A DNA stretch of 64,000 nucleotides from Sphingobacteriales bacterium 46-32 (GTDB lineage Bacteria; Bacteroidota; Bacteroidia; Chitinophagales; Chitinophagaceae): assembly GCA_001898485.1 (NCBI GenBank), contig MKTY01000027.1:186001-250000 (forward strand). The letters are read 5' to 3'. This document shows, one piece after another, positions 16,577 through 24,311 of this stretch. The notes under the pieces were generated by a model. The model did not search any database, was not told the DNA's origin, and worked only from the letters and a program-made list of their open reading frames with translations. The position numbers and the translations under genes are program-made. How positions within the stretch are numbered: the stretch's first letter is position 1; the number at the start of each line of letters is the position of its first letter.

Positions 16577-17266
16577 ATGAAAGTCCTCTCTATCCTGCCC
16601 CTCCTGCTCATCAGCCTGATCTCCTGTGTTGCTCAAACCGGCTCGGCTGATTTGAGTCCCGATGATTTTGAAAAAGCCATCCGGCAAAAGGATGTACAGC
16701 TCCTCGATGTACGTACGATGGGCGAATACCAGTCGGGTCATATTGACGGAGCCTTTCAGGCCAACTGGAACGATCAGAAAGAATTTAAAGAAAGGATTCA
16801 ATCGCTTGATAAAAATAAGCCGGTATATGTGTACTGCCTGGCCGGGCCGCGCAGCACGGCTGCCACCGCCTGGCTTAATCAAAACGGTTTTCATGCATAT
16901 AATATGGTTGGCGGCATGAATGCCTGGAAACGTGCCGGCAAAGCCGTAGCACAGCAGGTTTCGGTAAGCCAGATCAGTACCGAGACCTTCGCGTCGATGC
17001 TGCCGGCACAGGGCCTTGCACTGGTAGATATAGGTGCCCCCTGGTGTCCGCCCTGTAAAAAAATGCAGCCGGTGATAGATAGCCTGGAAGCATCAGCAAA
17101 AGGAAAATATACCGTCATCCGTATCGATGGCGGTGAGCAAACCACACTTGCCACTGAGCTGAAGGCCGATAGCTTTCCTACTTTTATTATTTATAAAAAC
17201 AGGAAAGAAATCTGGCGCGGACAGGGCATCATCACTGCTGCTGAGTTAAGTAAACAACTCCGGTAA
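16577..17266 (+). CDS. lipoprotein with fused rhodanese and thioredoxin domains
   Basis: 229 aa. The signal peptide ends in LISLISC, a lipobox, so the protein should be anchored in the envelope. A rhodanese domain (about 25-120) has DVRTMGEYQSGHIDGA and the active-site loop YCLAGPRS. A thioredoxin domain (about 130-229) has WCPPCKK and the cis-Pro SFPTF. The fusion would place a sulfur-carrying Cys next to a dithiol reductant, suggesting persulfide handling or thiol repair on the periplasmic side. Both active sites look complete. Confidence 0.88.
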   Translation: MKVLSILPLLLISLISCVAQTGSADLSPDDFEKAIRQKDVQLLDVRTMGEYQSGHIDGAFQANWNDQKEFKERIQSLDKNKPVYVYCLAGPRSTAATAWLNQNGFHAYNMVGGMNAWKRAGKAVAQQVSVSQISTETFASMLPAQGLALVDIGAPWCPPCKKMQPVIDSLEASAKGKYTVIRIDGGEQTTLATELKADSFPTFIIYKNRKEIWRGQGIITAAELSKQLR

Positions 17267-17275
17267 GATCAGGGG

Positions 17276-17992
17276 TTATTTGTGCAATATCCATACCTGC
17301 ATGGGCAACTGATCTTTACTGACCAGTACTTCTTCGCGATAGGTGCAGTAAGGCAGCAGGCTTTCCACAAATGGTTTGGCCATTAATCGCTGTGGCGTAC
17401 TCAGCCATACCGGTATTCCCTGACCGATGATGTTGAGCAGACTTTTTTGTAATGCCGGAAAATGCCGGGGATCATAATTCACATCGCTGAGTAAAAGTAT
17501 ATCGGCATCTATGGTGGCAGGTATATCTTCCCAACTGCCGGCAGCCGCTTTCAAATTGCTGAGCCCGTTTTTAATTGCCGATAGGTTGATATAAGGGATG
17601 GCGGCAGGTTGTTGTTCGGAACAATATACACTATGTGCCCAGTGTGCTGCCAGTAATGAAGGAAGCCCCAGCCCTGCTGCCAGCTCCCATACTTTTTTTC
17701 CTCTGATCTCATTTGTATGCCGCGCTATAAACTGGCAGAGTGCTTCTGCAGCCGGCCATACGCGCGACCAGAAAGCGTGCTGCGGCTGCTCAACGTAATG
17801 AGCCTGCACGGCCACAGCCTCGGGTATGCATAACCACACATCCTGTTCGCCAAAGGAAAAGGTCTGTTCTGTATAGGGGAATATGGGTGTGCCGATAGCT
17901 ATAATGCTGCAAAGATGCGGCAATCTGTTCAATTGATGCAGCAGATGCGGCGGTTCATGTAGGAATGCCGCCCGCGCAGAGAATAAAGCCAT
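17276..17992 (-). CDS. class I SAM-dependent methyltransferase, METTL/NNT1-like
   Basis: 238 aa. The pattern SRVWPAAEALCQFI then KKVWELAAGLGLPSLLAA is the family 16 (PF10294) signature, in which WPAA precedes SAM motif I (ELAAGLGLPS). LLSDVNYDPRHF stands for the post-II DxxY motif. Relatives methylate lysines of proteins or small amines; the substrate here is unknown. The start at 17992 leaves a 30-base gap to the divergent CPBP gene, so a shared promoter region must lie there. Convergent with the rhodanese gene (9 bases apart). Confidence 0.8.
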   Translation of the reverse strand: MALFSARAAFLHEPPHLLHQLNRLPHLCSIIAIGTPIFPYTEQTFSFGEQDVWLCIPEAVAVQAHYVEQPQHAFWSRVWPAAEALCQFIARHTNEIRGKKVWELAAGLGLPSLLAAHWAHSVYCSEQQPAAIPYINLSAIKNGLSNLKAAAGSWEDIPATIDADILLLSDVNYDPRHFPALQKSLLNIIGQGIPVWLSTPQRLMAKPFVESLLPYCTYREEVLVSKDQLPMQVWILHK

Positions 17993-18022
17993 TAGTTTGC
18001 CCTATTCAAAATGTATAAATAG

Positions 18023-18727
18023 ATGATAAATCTGCAAACAGCCCCGCGCTGGTGGCGCATGCTGATGTCTTTATTTGCTATGGCATTTCCTTACTGGCTT
18101 ATGCGGAGCGGTTTGTTTCGTTTTCCCTGGACCTTTGTGGTGATTATCCTGTTCATCCTGATCTGGGCATGGGTTGCCCGTATCAGACCAGGGCAACTGG
18201 GCTTTGTGAAGATCGGTCGTCCGCTGAAGTGGATTATTTCCGTTCTATTGATCGCTTTGCTGCTGGAGCTGCTCATGGACTGGCTTATTCAGCCGGGCAT
18301 CAACCGCATTTTTAATGAGGTGCCGGACTATAGCTATTTCAATTCACTGCAGGGAGATCTGCCCCGTTATTTGCGGATGCTGGCTTTTATGCTCATCAGC
18401 GCTGCTATCGGCGAAGAGTTGTTGTTCAGAAGTTTCATGTTTTATCACCTGGAGCAATTGCTGCCGCCGGGCCGGTGGCGATCGGTGCTGGTCTGCCTCA
18501 TTCCAGCCCTGTTATTTGGCTGGGCCCATGCCTATGAGGGCACGGCGGGGGTTGTCGTTACCGGCATCTGGGGACTTTTGTTTGGAGTTATCTACCTGCG
18601 CAGCCGCAATATCTGGCTGCTGATGGCGGTGCATGCCTGTATCGATATAGTTTTTCTTACACTGGCTTATACCGGGCGACTGTCGTATTATGAATTGCCG
18701 GGCAGACTGATCTGGGGACAATACTGA
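18023..18727 (+). CDS. CPBP-family intramembrane glutamic endopeptidase
   Basis: 234 aa with six to seven hydrophobic segments. Motif 1 GEELLFRSFMFYHL carries the catalytic EExxxR, motif 2 is FGWAHAY, and motif 3 is HACIDIV, matching the CAAX/Rce1-like membrane proteases. Bacterial members process membrane proteins or mature peptides, but this one has no peptide gene beside it. Confidence 0.9.
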   Translation: MINLQTAPRWWRMLMSLFAMAFPYWLMRSGLFRFPWTFVVIILFILIWAWVARIRPGQLGFVKIGRPLKWIISVLLIALLLELLMDWLIQPGINRIFNEVPDYSYFNSLQGDLPRYLRMLAFMLISAAIGEELLFRSFMFYHLEQLLPPGRWRSVLVCLIPALLFGWAHAYEGTAGVVVTGIWGLLFGVIYLRSRNIWLLMAVHACIDIVFLTLAYTGRLSYYELPGRLIWGQY

Positions 18728-18734
18728 AACCCTG

Positions 18735-19187
18735 CTACTGGCCGGCTGAGTCTGTAATGATCAGTTGCAGGTGAAGTAAGGGGTAAGGTTTGCCCAGTCC
18801 ATCGGTAGCCGATCGCCCCTTTGCTTCAAATCCCATATGCCGGTAAAAAGCCAGTGCCTGCAGATTTTCTTCGTTCACATCCACTTTTGTAGCATTACAT
18901 TGCCGTATGGCGTATTGCATCAGCTGCCGGCCAATTCCTTTGCCCCGCATAGCCGGTGTTATAAAAAGCATTTCTATTTTTCCATCCTCAATACCCATAA
19001 AGGCCTGCATCTCTCCTTTTTCGTCAAAAAAACCATAAAGGGTTACCGATGCAGGAAAATTGTCTTGCAACAGATCGCGGATGAGCTGAAAATGTGCCGG
19101 TTTCAAAAAATCATGCGTGGCCAGCACCGATGCTTCCCAGATGCGCATAATGTCTGAGTGGTGCGACAGGCTTATAGCAGTAATCAT
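18735..19187 (-). CDS. YjaB-like GNAT acetyltransferase
   Basis: 150 aa, close in pattern to E. coli YjaB: WEASVLATHDFL, FITPAMRGKGIGRQLMQYA (acetyl-CoA loop RGKGIG), VDVNEENLQALAFYRHMGF and the C-terminal GRSATDGLGKPYPLLHL. YjaB binds acetyl-CoA but its substrate is poorly defined. Convergent with the CPBP gene (7 bases). Confidence 0.88.
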   Translation of the reverse strand: MITAISLSHHSDIMRIWEASVLATHDFLKPAHFQLIRDLLQDNFPASVTLYGFFDEKGEMQAFMGIEDGKIEMLFITPAMRGKGIGRQLMQYAIRQCNATKVDVNEENLQALAFYRHMGFEAKGRSATDGLGKPYPLLHLQLIITDSAGQ

Positions 19188-19314
19188 TTTTGTGGAAAAA
19201 TAGTTGAATAAACAGCATCAACCACTGCTAATTGTATCAGCGGTTGCTGAAATCGATCCCGATTGCCTAAATTCGGCGGCATATTTCACTTACCTGTTCA
19301 CTAAAACGATACAA

Positions 19315-20871
19315 ATGAGAAAAGCTGGAACATCATTTTTAGTCACCCTGCTGCTGGCAAGCAGTATTGGGTACGCACAAAAGCCTGATACCACTATTAT
19401 CAAAGGCATTGTACGCGAAGCAAACGAAAACTCACAGCTCGAAAAACTGGCGCATGAGCTCATGGATGGCATTGGCCCCCGCCTGGTAGGCACACCAAAG
19501 ATGAAGCAGGCGCATGACTGGGCTGTAGCCAAATACGGTACCTGGGGTATTGCTGCCCGCAATGAACAATGGGGTGAATGGCGTGGCTGGGAACGTGGCG
19601 TGACCCATATCGATATGGTGCAACCCTGGGTAAAAAGCATCGAAGGCACACAACTGGCCTGGAGCCCCGGTACAGGTGGCAAAACAGTTACCGGCGAAAC
19701 CATCATTCTTCCCGAAGTAGCCGACTCCAACGCCTTCAAGCAATGGCTGCCCAATGTAAAAGGTAAATTTGTGCTGATCTCCATGCCGCAGCCGACAGGC
19801 CGTCCTGATTATAACTGGAAAGAGTTTGCCACAGAAGCTTCTTTCGAAAAAATGAAGAAAGAGCGTAGTGAGCAGACTGATGCCTGGCGCAAACGCATGA
19901 GCAAAATCGGACTCAATGCCAAAAACCTGGCCCTTGCACTGGAAAAAGCCGGAGCAGCCGGTGTGGTAGCATCCAACTGGTCAAATGGTTTTGGTGTAAA
20001 CAAGATTTTTGGTGCCAATACCACTAAAATTCCCACTGTAGATATTTCGCTCGAAGATTATGGTTTGCTGTATCGCCTCACCGAATCGGGTCAGAAACCC
20101 AAAATGAGTGTAAGGGCCGATTCAAAAGAATTGGGTATGATGCCTACATTCAATACACTCGCCGAAATCAAAGGCACTGAAAAACCCGATGAGTATGTGA
20201 TGCTGTCTGCCCACTTCGACTCATGGGATGGCGGCACTGGCGCTACCGATAATGGTACCGGCACACTGGTGATGATGGAAGCCATGCGTATTCTGAAAAA
20301 GATATATCCCAATCCCAAACGTACTATCCTGGTTGGTCACTGGGGTAGCGAAGAACAGGGACTGAATGGTTCACGTGCTTTTGTAGAAGATCATCCGGAG
20401 ATTGTAAAAAACCTGCAGGCCCTGTTTAACCAGGATAATGGTACTGGTCGCGTGGTCAATATTTCCGGTCAGGGTTTTCTGAATTCCTATGATTATATTG
20501 GTCGCTGGCTGAGTGCAGTGCCTGCTGAGATCCGCAATCAGATCGAAACACGTTTTCCCGGCTCACCCGGTGGTGGCGGATCCGATTTCGCTTCTTTTGT
20601 AGCGGCTGGCGCTCCCGGTTTTTCGCTCAGCTCCAACAGCTGGTCGTATGGCAGCTATACCTGGCATACCAATCGCGATACGTATGATAAGATCGTATTT
20701 GATGACGTGCGCAGCAATGCCATTCTTACCGCCATCCTGGTGTATATGGCCTGCGAAGATCCCAACCATACTTCACGCGAGAAGAGTGTGCTGCCGGTTA
20801 ATCCCCGCACAGGCGAACCCGGCAAATGGCCTGCCCAGACCTCTCCTACCCGCAAAGGTGGTGTAAACTGA
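19315..20871 (+). CDS. secreted M28-family metallopeptidase
   Basis: 518 aa from ATG 19315 (MRKAGTSFLVTLLLASSIGYAQ, a Sec signal peptide). The frame runs back to a TTG at 19204 but that extension has no function. The di-zinc site is visible: SAHFDSW (first His), GATDNGTGT (bridging Asp), WGSEEQGLNGS (catalytic Glu and metal Glu), QDNGTG and the late HTNRDTYD. A PA-like insert lies between the leader and the catalytic domain. An aminopeptidase or carboxypeptidase role in extracellular peptide use is likely. Confidence 0.92.
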   Translation: MRKAGTSFLVTLLLASSIGYAQKPDTTIIKGIVREANENSQLEKLAHELMDGIGPRLVGTPKMKQAHDWAVAKYGTWGIAARNEQWGEWRGWERGVTHIDMVQPWVKSIEGTQLAWSPGTGGKTVTGETIILPEVADSNAFKQWLPNVKGKFVLISMPQPTGRPDYNWKEFATEASFEKMKKERSEQTDAWRKRMSKIGLNAKNLALALEKAGAAGVVASNWSNGFGVNKIFGANTTKIPTVDISLEDYGLLYRLTESGQKPKMSVRADSKELGMMPTFNTLAEIKGTEKPDEYVMLSAHFDSWDGGTGATDNGTGTLVMMEAMRILKKIYPNPKRTILVGHWGSEEQGLNGSRAFVEDHPEIVKNLQALFNQDNGTGRVVNISGQGFLNSYDYIGRWLSAVPAEIRNQIETRFPGSPGGGGSDFASFVAAGAPGFSLSSNSWSYGSYTWHTNRDTYDKIVFDDVRSNAILTAILVYMACEDPNHTSREKSVLPVNPRTGEPGKWPAQTSPTRKGGVN

Positions 20872-20889
20872 TAAAAGCTATTGGCATAC

Positions 20890-20927
20890 AAAAAAGCTGC
20901 CTTCCATATATGGGGGCAGCTTTTTTA
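20890..20927 (+). terminator. terminator of the M28 peptidase gene
   Basis: AAAAAAGCTGCC and GGCAGCTTTTTT form a stem with a 12-base loop, ending in a six-T run; 18 bases after the stop codon. Confidence 0.75.
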
Positions 20928-21002
20928 TTGAATATCCAGCTGCGGATTCTCCATATTCAGCTTATGAATAAAATAAGTAAGACAGCAATAGTTGTTTTTA
21001 TG

Positions 21003-21081
21003 ACCCCGGCTGCATTACTACTAGCATCGCCTGTTGCCACGCTCGTTTCAGCGTTCCGAACCCTGATCGGCATTTTAGTTA
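21003..21081. repeat. 78-bp direct repeat, copy 1 (toxin-locus flank)
   Basis: About 79 bases containing CTGCATTACTACTAGCATCG and GCGTTCCGAACCCTGATCGG; copy 2 is at 21802-21879 in the same orientation with about four differences. The two copies flank the SUKH immunity gene. Short frames on either strand through the repeat look non-coding. Confidence 0.85.
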
Positions 21082-21169
21082 CTGGCTTATTCTGCCGTGC
21101 TAAACGCCAGCTAACACTTATCCAGATTGCCTTCCGAAAGGAATTGGCCAGGCTGCACTAATTTTACAA

Positions 21170-21670
21170 TCATTGTCTTTTCCTGTTCCCATTATAGTCA
21201 TAGTCCTCCAGTGTCCAATCTATTACAACCTCTTTCATCCATTCAGCAAAACTTTCATTTACTATTTCAGGCGGGTTATCTGAATCGTATGATAAATCAT
21301 GCTGCCAAAATATAATTTTACATACCTCATTAGTGCAATTATTGGAATCAAAGCAATAATGATTTCCAGCTCCATCAGGCGAAAAAGGTATTAAATTCAA
21401 AGGCATCGGATTGCCTGCTTCATAGTGCTCAAAAACATAAGAACCTCCGATAGACTTAAAAGTCGTATCATCAAAAATTCCATATACAGTTACTCCCATA
21501 AAATCAATTCCATTGGTTTTGCTCAGAAAAAATTTATAATCAGCCGGCAAAACAACTTCGTGTCGTTGTTCAAAAGCGATGATTTTGTTTTTATCTACTG
21601 CTCCATGTAACTGGTATAGATGTGCAGAGAATTTATGTAATTCTTTAAAAAAATCTGAAATTTTTATCAT
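21170..21670 (-). CDS. SUKH-superfamily (SMI1/KNR4) immunity protein
   Basis: 166 aa of the SMI1/KNR4 fold: VLPADYKFFLSKTNGI, then IPFSPDGAGNHYCFD, KIIFWQHD and SFAEWMKEV are the usual order of SUKH signatures. SUKH proteins are the commonest immunity proteins for secreted polymorphic nuclease toxins. It lies about 2.6 kb downstream of the RHS toxin gene on the same strand, flanked by a 78-bp direct repeat, so it looks like an orphan immunity gene left from another toxin cassette. AT-rich compared with housekeeping genes of the window. Confidence 0.88.
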   Translation of the reverse strand: MIKISDFFKELHKFSAHLYQLHGAVDKNKIIAFEQRHEVVLPADYKFFLSKTNGIDFMGVTVYGIFDDTTFKSIGGSYVFEHYEAGNPMPLNLIPFSPDGAGNHYCFDSNNCTNEVCKIIFWQHDLSYDSDNPPEIVNESFAEWMKEVVIDWTLEDYDYNGNRKRQ

Positions 21671-21691
21671 GATAATATCAAAACTACTTGA

Positions 21692-22082
21692 TTAGTCTGC
21701 CCTTAAGATAAGTATAGCAATGAAATATTTAACTTTCTGCAGATTAATTAGAACGCGGTTCTTCCTTATTTTCCACACCATACCGCTGATATTTTTTTTG
21801 AACCCAGCTGCATTACTACTAGCATCGTCTGTTGCCACGCTCGCTTCAGCGTTCCGAACCCTGATCGGCATTTTAGTTATAGATATCTTCTTACGAAGCC
21901 TATTTGGAAACTTCTGCTTAAACCTAATAATTGTGGGAGCTTTGATTACCTCATTGGCACAAAAAGTAGTCGGTCCTACAAAGATGCAGTTCGCCGGACG
22001 CTTACGCCTAAAACCCTTTCTCAAGCGTAGTAGTCGGACAACTTATCAATATTTCATAAATATCAGAAAAGCAGGTTATTTG
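21692..22082 (-). other. degenerate toxin-locus debris
   Basis: Non-coding as a whole. It includes the second copy of the 78-bp repeat (21802-21879). On the minus strand a short phrase ISGMVWK beside it equals a phrase of the RHS protein encoded at 24312-28796, and the DNA around 21773-21792 resembles that gene at about 26765-26784. This suggests a fragment of RHS coding sequence. Open frames through it are not convincing genes. Confidence 0.5.
21802..21879. repeat. 78-bp direct repeat, copy 2
   Basis: Partner of 21003-21081; same orientation, about 800 bases apart, with the SUKH gene between them. Confidence 0.85.
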
Positions 22083-22493
22083 TTATTTTTCATTTGGATT
22101 AACTGTCATACAATTTCTTATTAAGACCATTGTGTCTATCCCTGTAGCAGTTAGAAAGACTGAATCTGAAGTATACCTAATAAGATAATACTGGTTTGCT
22201 CTAATTTGAAATGAATCATTCTTCAAATGCCACCTATTAGGAACAATAACATCGCCGTCATCATATTTATACACAGAATCAGTTCTCTTCTTATCAAAAA
22301 AGTAATAGTAATAGAAGTTACAACTTCCGTCATCCTTAAACTTAAAGCAACTATTTACAGGATGAATGGCTCCTTTATTTAGGATATCCCAGTAACAATT
22401 AGCCTTCAATATATCTCGCAATTCTTTTTCCTTATTGCAACTAATTTGTAATAAGACAACAAAGAACATTACAACAAGTACTTTAATCTTCAT
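22083..22493 (-). CDS. small lipoprotein of unknown function
   Basis: 136 aa from the ATG at 22493 (MKIKVLVVMFFVVLLQISC, lipobox LQISC). The mature part has paired Cys (NCYWDIL, NSCFKF) and a Tyr-rich strand (SCNFYYYYFFDKK), then W/F-containing beta-like stretches. It looks like a compact lipocalin-type fold, but no family is recognised. AT-rich, part of the immunity/accessory region downstream of the RHS toxin. Confidence 0.7.
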   Translation of the reverse strand: MKIKVLVVMFFVVLLQISCNKEKELRDILKANCYWDILNKGAIHPVNSCFKFKDDGSCNFYYYYFFDKKRTDSVYKYDDGDVIVPNRWHLKNDSFQIRANQYYLIRYTSDSVFLTATGIDTMVLIRNCMTVNPNEK

Positions 22494-22552
22494 TTGCAAT
22501 TTTTTAAACGAAAGTGTGCTAAATAAAGAACAAATAGCCCTCTGCTCCAATT

Positions 22553-22687
22553 AAAGCCTGAATGTTGCTCCACCTAAATATTTTTTGTTTCAATATCATA
22601 GTAGCGAACCTCTTCATAGCCGCCTATACCGCCCATCGTTCCAGTAAAGTCACTTTAGGTAATTATAAATCACCGTTAAAATGAGCA
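22553..22687 (-). other. possible toxin-tip remnant
   Basis: On the minus strand a short stop-to-stop frame reads TGTMGGIGGYEEVRYYDIE and ends in a stop at about 22576. It has no start codon and follows a stop, so it can only be a relic. Its Gly-rich, charged pattern would fit the C-terminal end of a secreted toxin domain, but this is a guess. Confidence 0.25.
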
Positions 22688-23320
22688 TCAATCAACGCCG
22701 TATTGTTTTTTTTCTCCTGTGCTGATTGGTGCTCCCATGAAATACGTGTTATGTTTGTCTTTACCAAAGAGGCCAACGCTTCCTTTTTCGAACTCACTTT
22801 TTACTATTTTAAATGTTTGAGGATCGGCGTTTTCTATTATACCGCCTTGATATAGCACGCTCTTTTTTGTCTTAGCGTAACAACAACTGAGAACCTTAAT
22901 GTCGTTCGGCTGAATACCCGGTATTGCCACCAAATTACCACCATCGGCCATATCATTGTGAACATAGACACGACTTTTATCCCTATAATAAAGCCCTTTA
23001 ATTAAATGAAAGGAAGCCGTGTCGACATAATCTTTCAGTAAACGCTGTTCCGCTCCCCTAACACCGTTTACAAAAATCGTGGTAACATACCTTGGCACAT
23101 ATACATCCGAATTCGATTTATCTGTCACTTTAAATGCAATTTCGCCTTCCTTGCCTTTGTAAAGATTGTCTCTTATTAATTTATAACTTATTGAATCAGG
23201 AGCTGGTTTAGAAATGGATACAAGATTATCCCTTTGAGAACCAGTAGTTGATTTTTCATCCCTTTTGCTATTGTTCCCACAACCCAATAGTATGATGACA
23301 GAGATTATAAGATATTTCAT
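22688..23320 (-). CDS. DKNYY-type repeat lipoprotein
   Basis: 210 aa from the ATG at 23320 (MKYLIISVIILLGC, lipobox LLGC); the open frame extends 47 codons upstream without a signal peptide. Repeats such as GLYYRDKSRVYVHN, CCYAKTKKSVLYQGG, ADPQTFKIV and LFGKDKHNTYFMG match the DKNYY pattern (a Tyr-rich motif repeated about every 20-25 residues). DKNYY lipoproteins are often found near polymorphic-toxin genes in Bacteroidota and Proteobacteria, with unknown function. Likely an envelope-located accessory or immunity protein. Confidence 0.75.
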   Translation of the reverse strand: MKYLIISVIILLGCGNNSKRDEKSTTGSQRDNLVSISKPAPDSISYKLIRDNLYKGKEGEIAFKVTDKSNSDVYVPRYVTTIFVNGVRGAEQRLLKDYVDTASFHLIKGLYYRDKSRVYVHNDMADGGNLVAIPGIQPNDIKVLSCCYAKTKKSVLYQGGIIENADPQTFKIVKSEFEKGSVGLFGKDKHNTYFMGAPISTGEKKQYGVD

Positions 23321-23491
23321 TTTATGGCGTGTTAAAAAAAACACATATTTCGGGGTCTTTAAACATACTAATTCACGGAAGTTTTGTCCGGCCTTAGCCA
23401 CTGTTTTCCGCGGAATTAGCATGCTGTCTTTTGTTTCGCCGGAATAATATCCAAACTCCACAACCAGCGGTCATAGATTGCCTTATAAAGA

Positions 23492-24295
23492 CTAGTTATT
23501 ACTATCTCTCACAATTGCAGCGACTGCAGGAGGAAGGGAGTGAAGCCAGTCTTCGTAGGCACTTTTGTTCTCCTGTTCGCTTATGCCCACCTTCATCATT
23601 TCCCACAGGGGTGGATTTGGGTACTGAGTCAAATTTTGAAACTCTAAAGTACAATTGGATATATCTAACCGAATACGCATTTGCTTTTCTTCGCCTTCAA
23701 TCACCAATTCATTTTTATTTTTCCATTTTGGCTTTGAAAAGAAGTAAGAAACAATGTCGGGTGCAGGTTTTCCTCGATATAAAAATTGCCGACAAATTTC
23801 CATCTCATTCCTTTGAACTATTAAATGATAGTCGAAATAAGTCGTATACGGTAAAATCAATAGTTTTACAAGAACTGCTTTGTCAAATTGATTTATCTTA
23901 CCCTTGCTTTCCAAGGTAATCCTAAAATTGCTTTCTATTACTTCTTTACGAATTTCATTCAGCTTAGATATTGAAAATCGAGAATCGACTTCTGCCAGTC
24001 GCATTAAGCCATCATGTATTATTTCCAATCGAATCTTGTTTTTCCGATCATCATCCAGCAAATCAAAATTTTTGTCTGTTGGGTGAATTAAATTGATATG
24101 TACGTACCCTTTTTGGATTTCTACAAATTCTTTAACCTGTTGTTCCCGTCCAATTTGGTTAATCTTTACAAACTTGTAGTAGTCCAACCCATTCTTCCAT
24201 AAAAGATAGGAGTAAATAATATTTAATAGCCCATTACCCCGGTTTCCGATGCCGTTATGGTCTATAGAGATTAATCTGAAAATGTCGATTTTCAC
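23492..24295 (-). CDS. candidate cognate immunity protein of the RHS toxin
   Basis: 267 aa, starting 16 bases after the stop of the RHS toxin gene on the same strand, the classical place of an immunity gene. No signal peptide, so cytosolic. It has two parts: an alpha/beta N-terminal half with acidic, Lys-rich helices and a C-terminal half with alternating hydrophobic strands (ELVIEGEEKQMRIRLDIS). No known immunity family is recognised. AT-rich like other immunity genes. Assignment is by context only. Confidence 0.6.
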   Translation of the reverse strand: MKIDIFRLISIDHNGIGNRGNGLLNIIYSYLLWKNGLDYYKFVKINQIGREQQVKEFVEIQKGYVHINLIHPTDKNFDLLDDDRKNKIRLEIIHDGLMRLAEVDSRFSISKLNEIRKEVIESNFRITLESKGKINQFDKAVLVKLLILPYTTYFDYHLIVQRNEMEICRQFLYRGKPAPDIVSYFFSKPKWKNKNELVIEGEEKQMRIRLDISNCTLEFQNLTQYPNPPLWEMMKVGISEQENKSAYEDWLHSLPPAVAAIVRDSNN

Positions 24296-24311
24296 TACTT
24301 AAAACTTTTTT

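Noticed and set aside
19204-19314. Upstream TTG start of the M28 peptidase
   Set aside because: The extension lacks a signal peptide, while the ATG at 19315 begins a clear one.
20826-21161. 111-aa plus-strand frame through the M28 stop and the 78-bp repeat
   Set aside because: It mixes the end of the peptidase gene, its terminator and repeat DNA; no domain.
21692-22024. 110-aa minus-strand frame between the SUKH and lipoprotein genes
   Set aside because: Composed of the 78-bp repeat and RHS-like debris; no domain or start signal.
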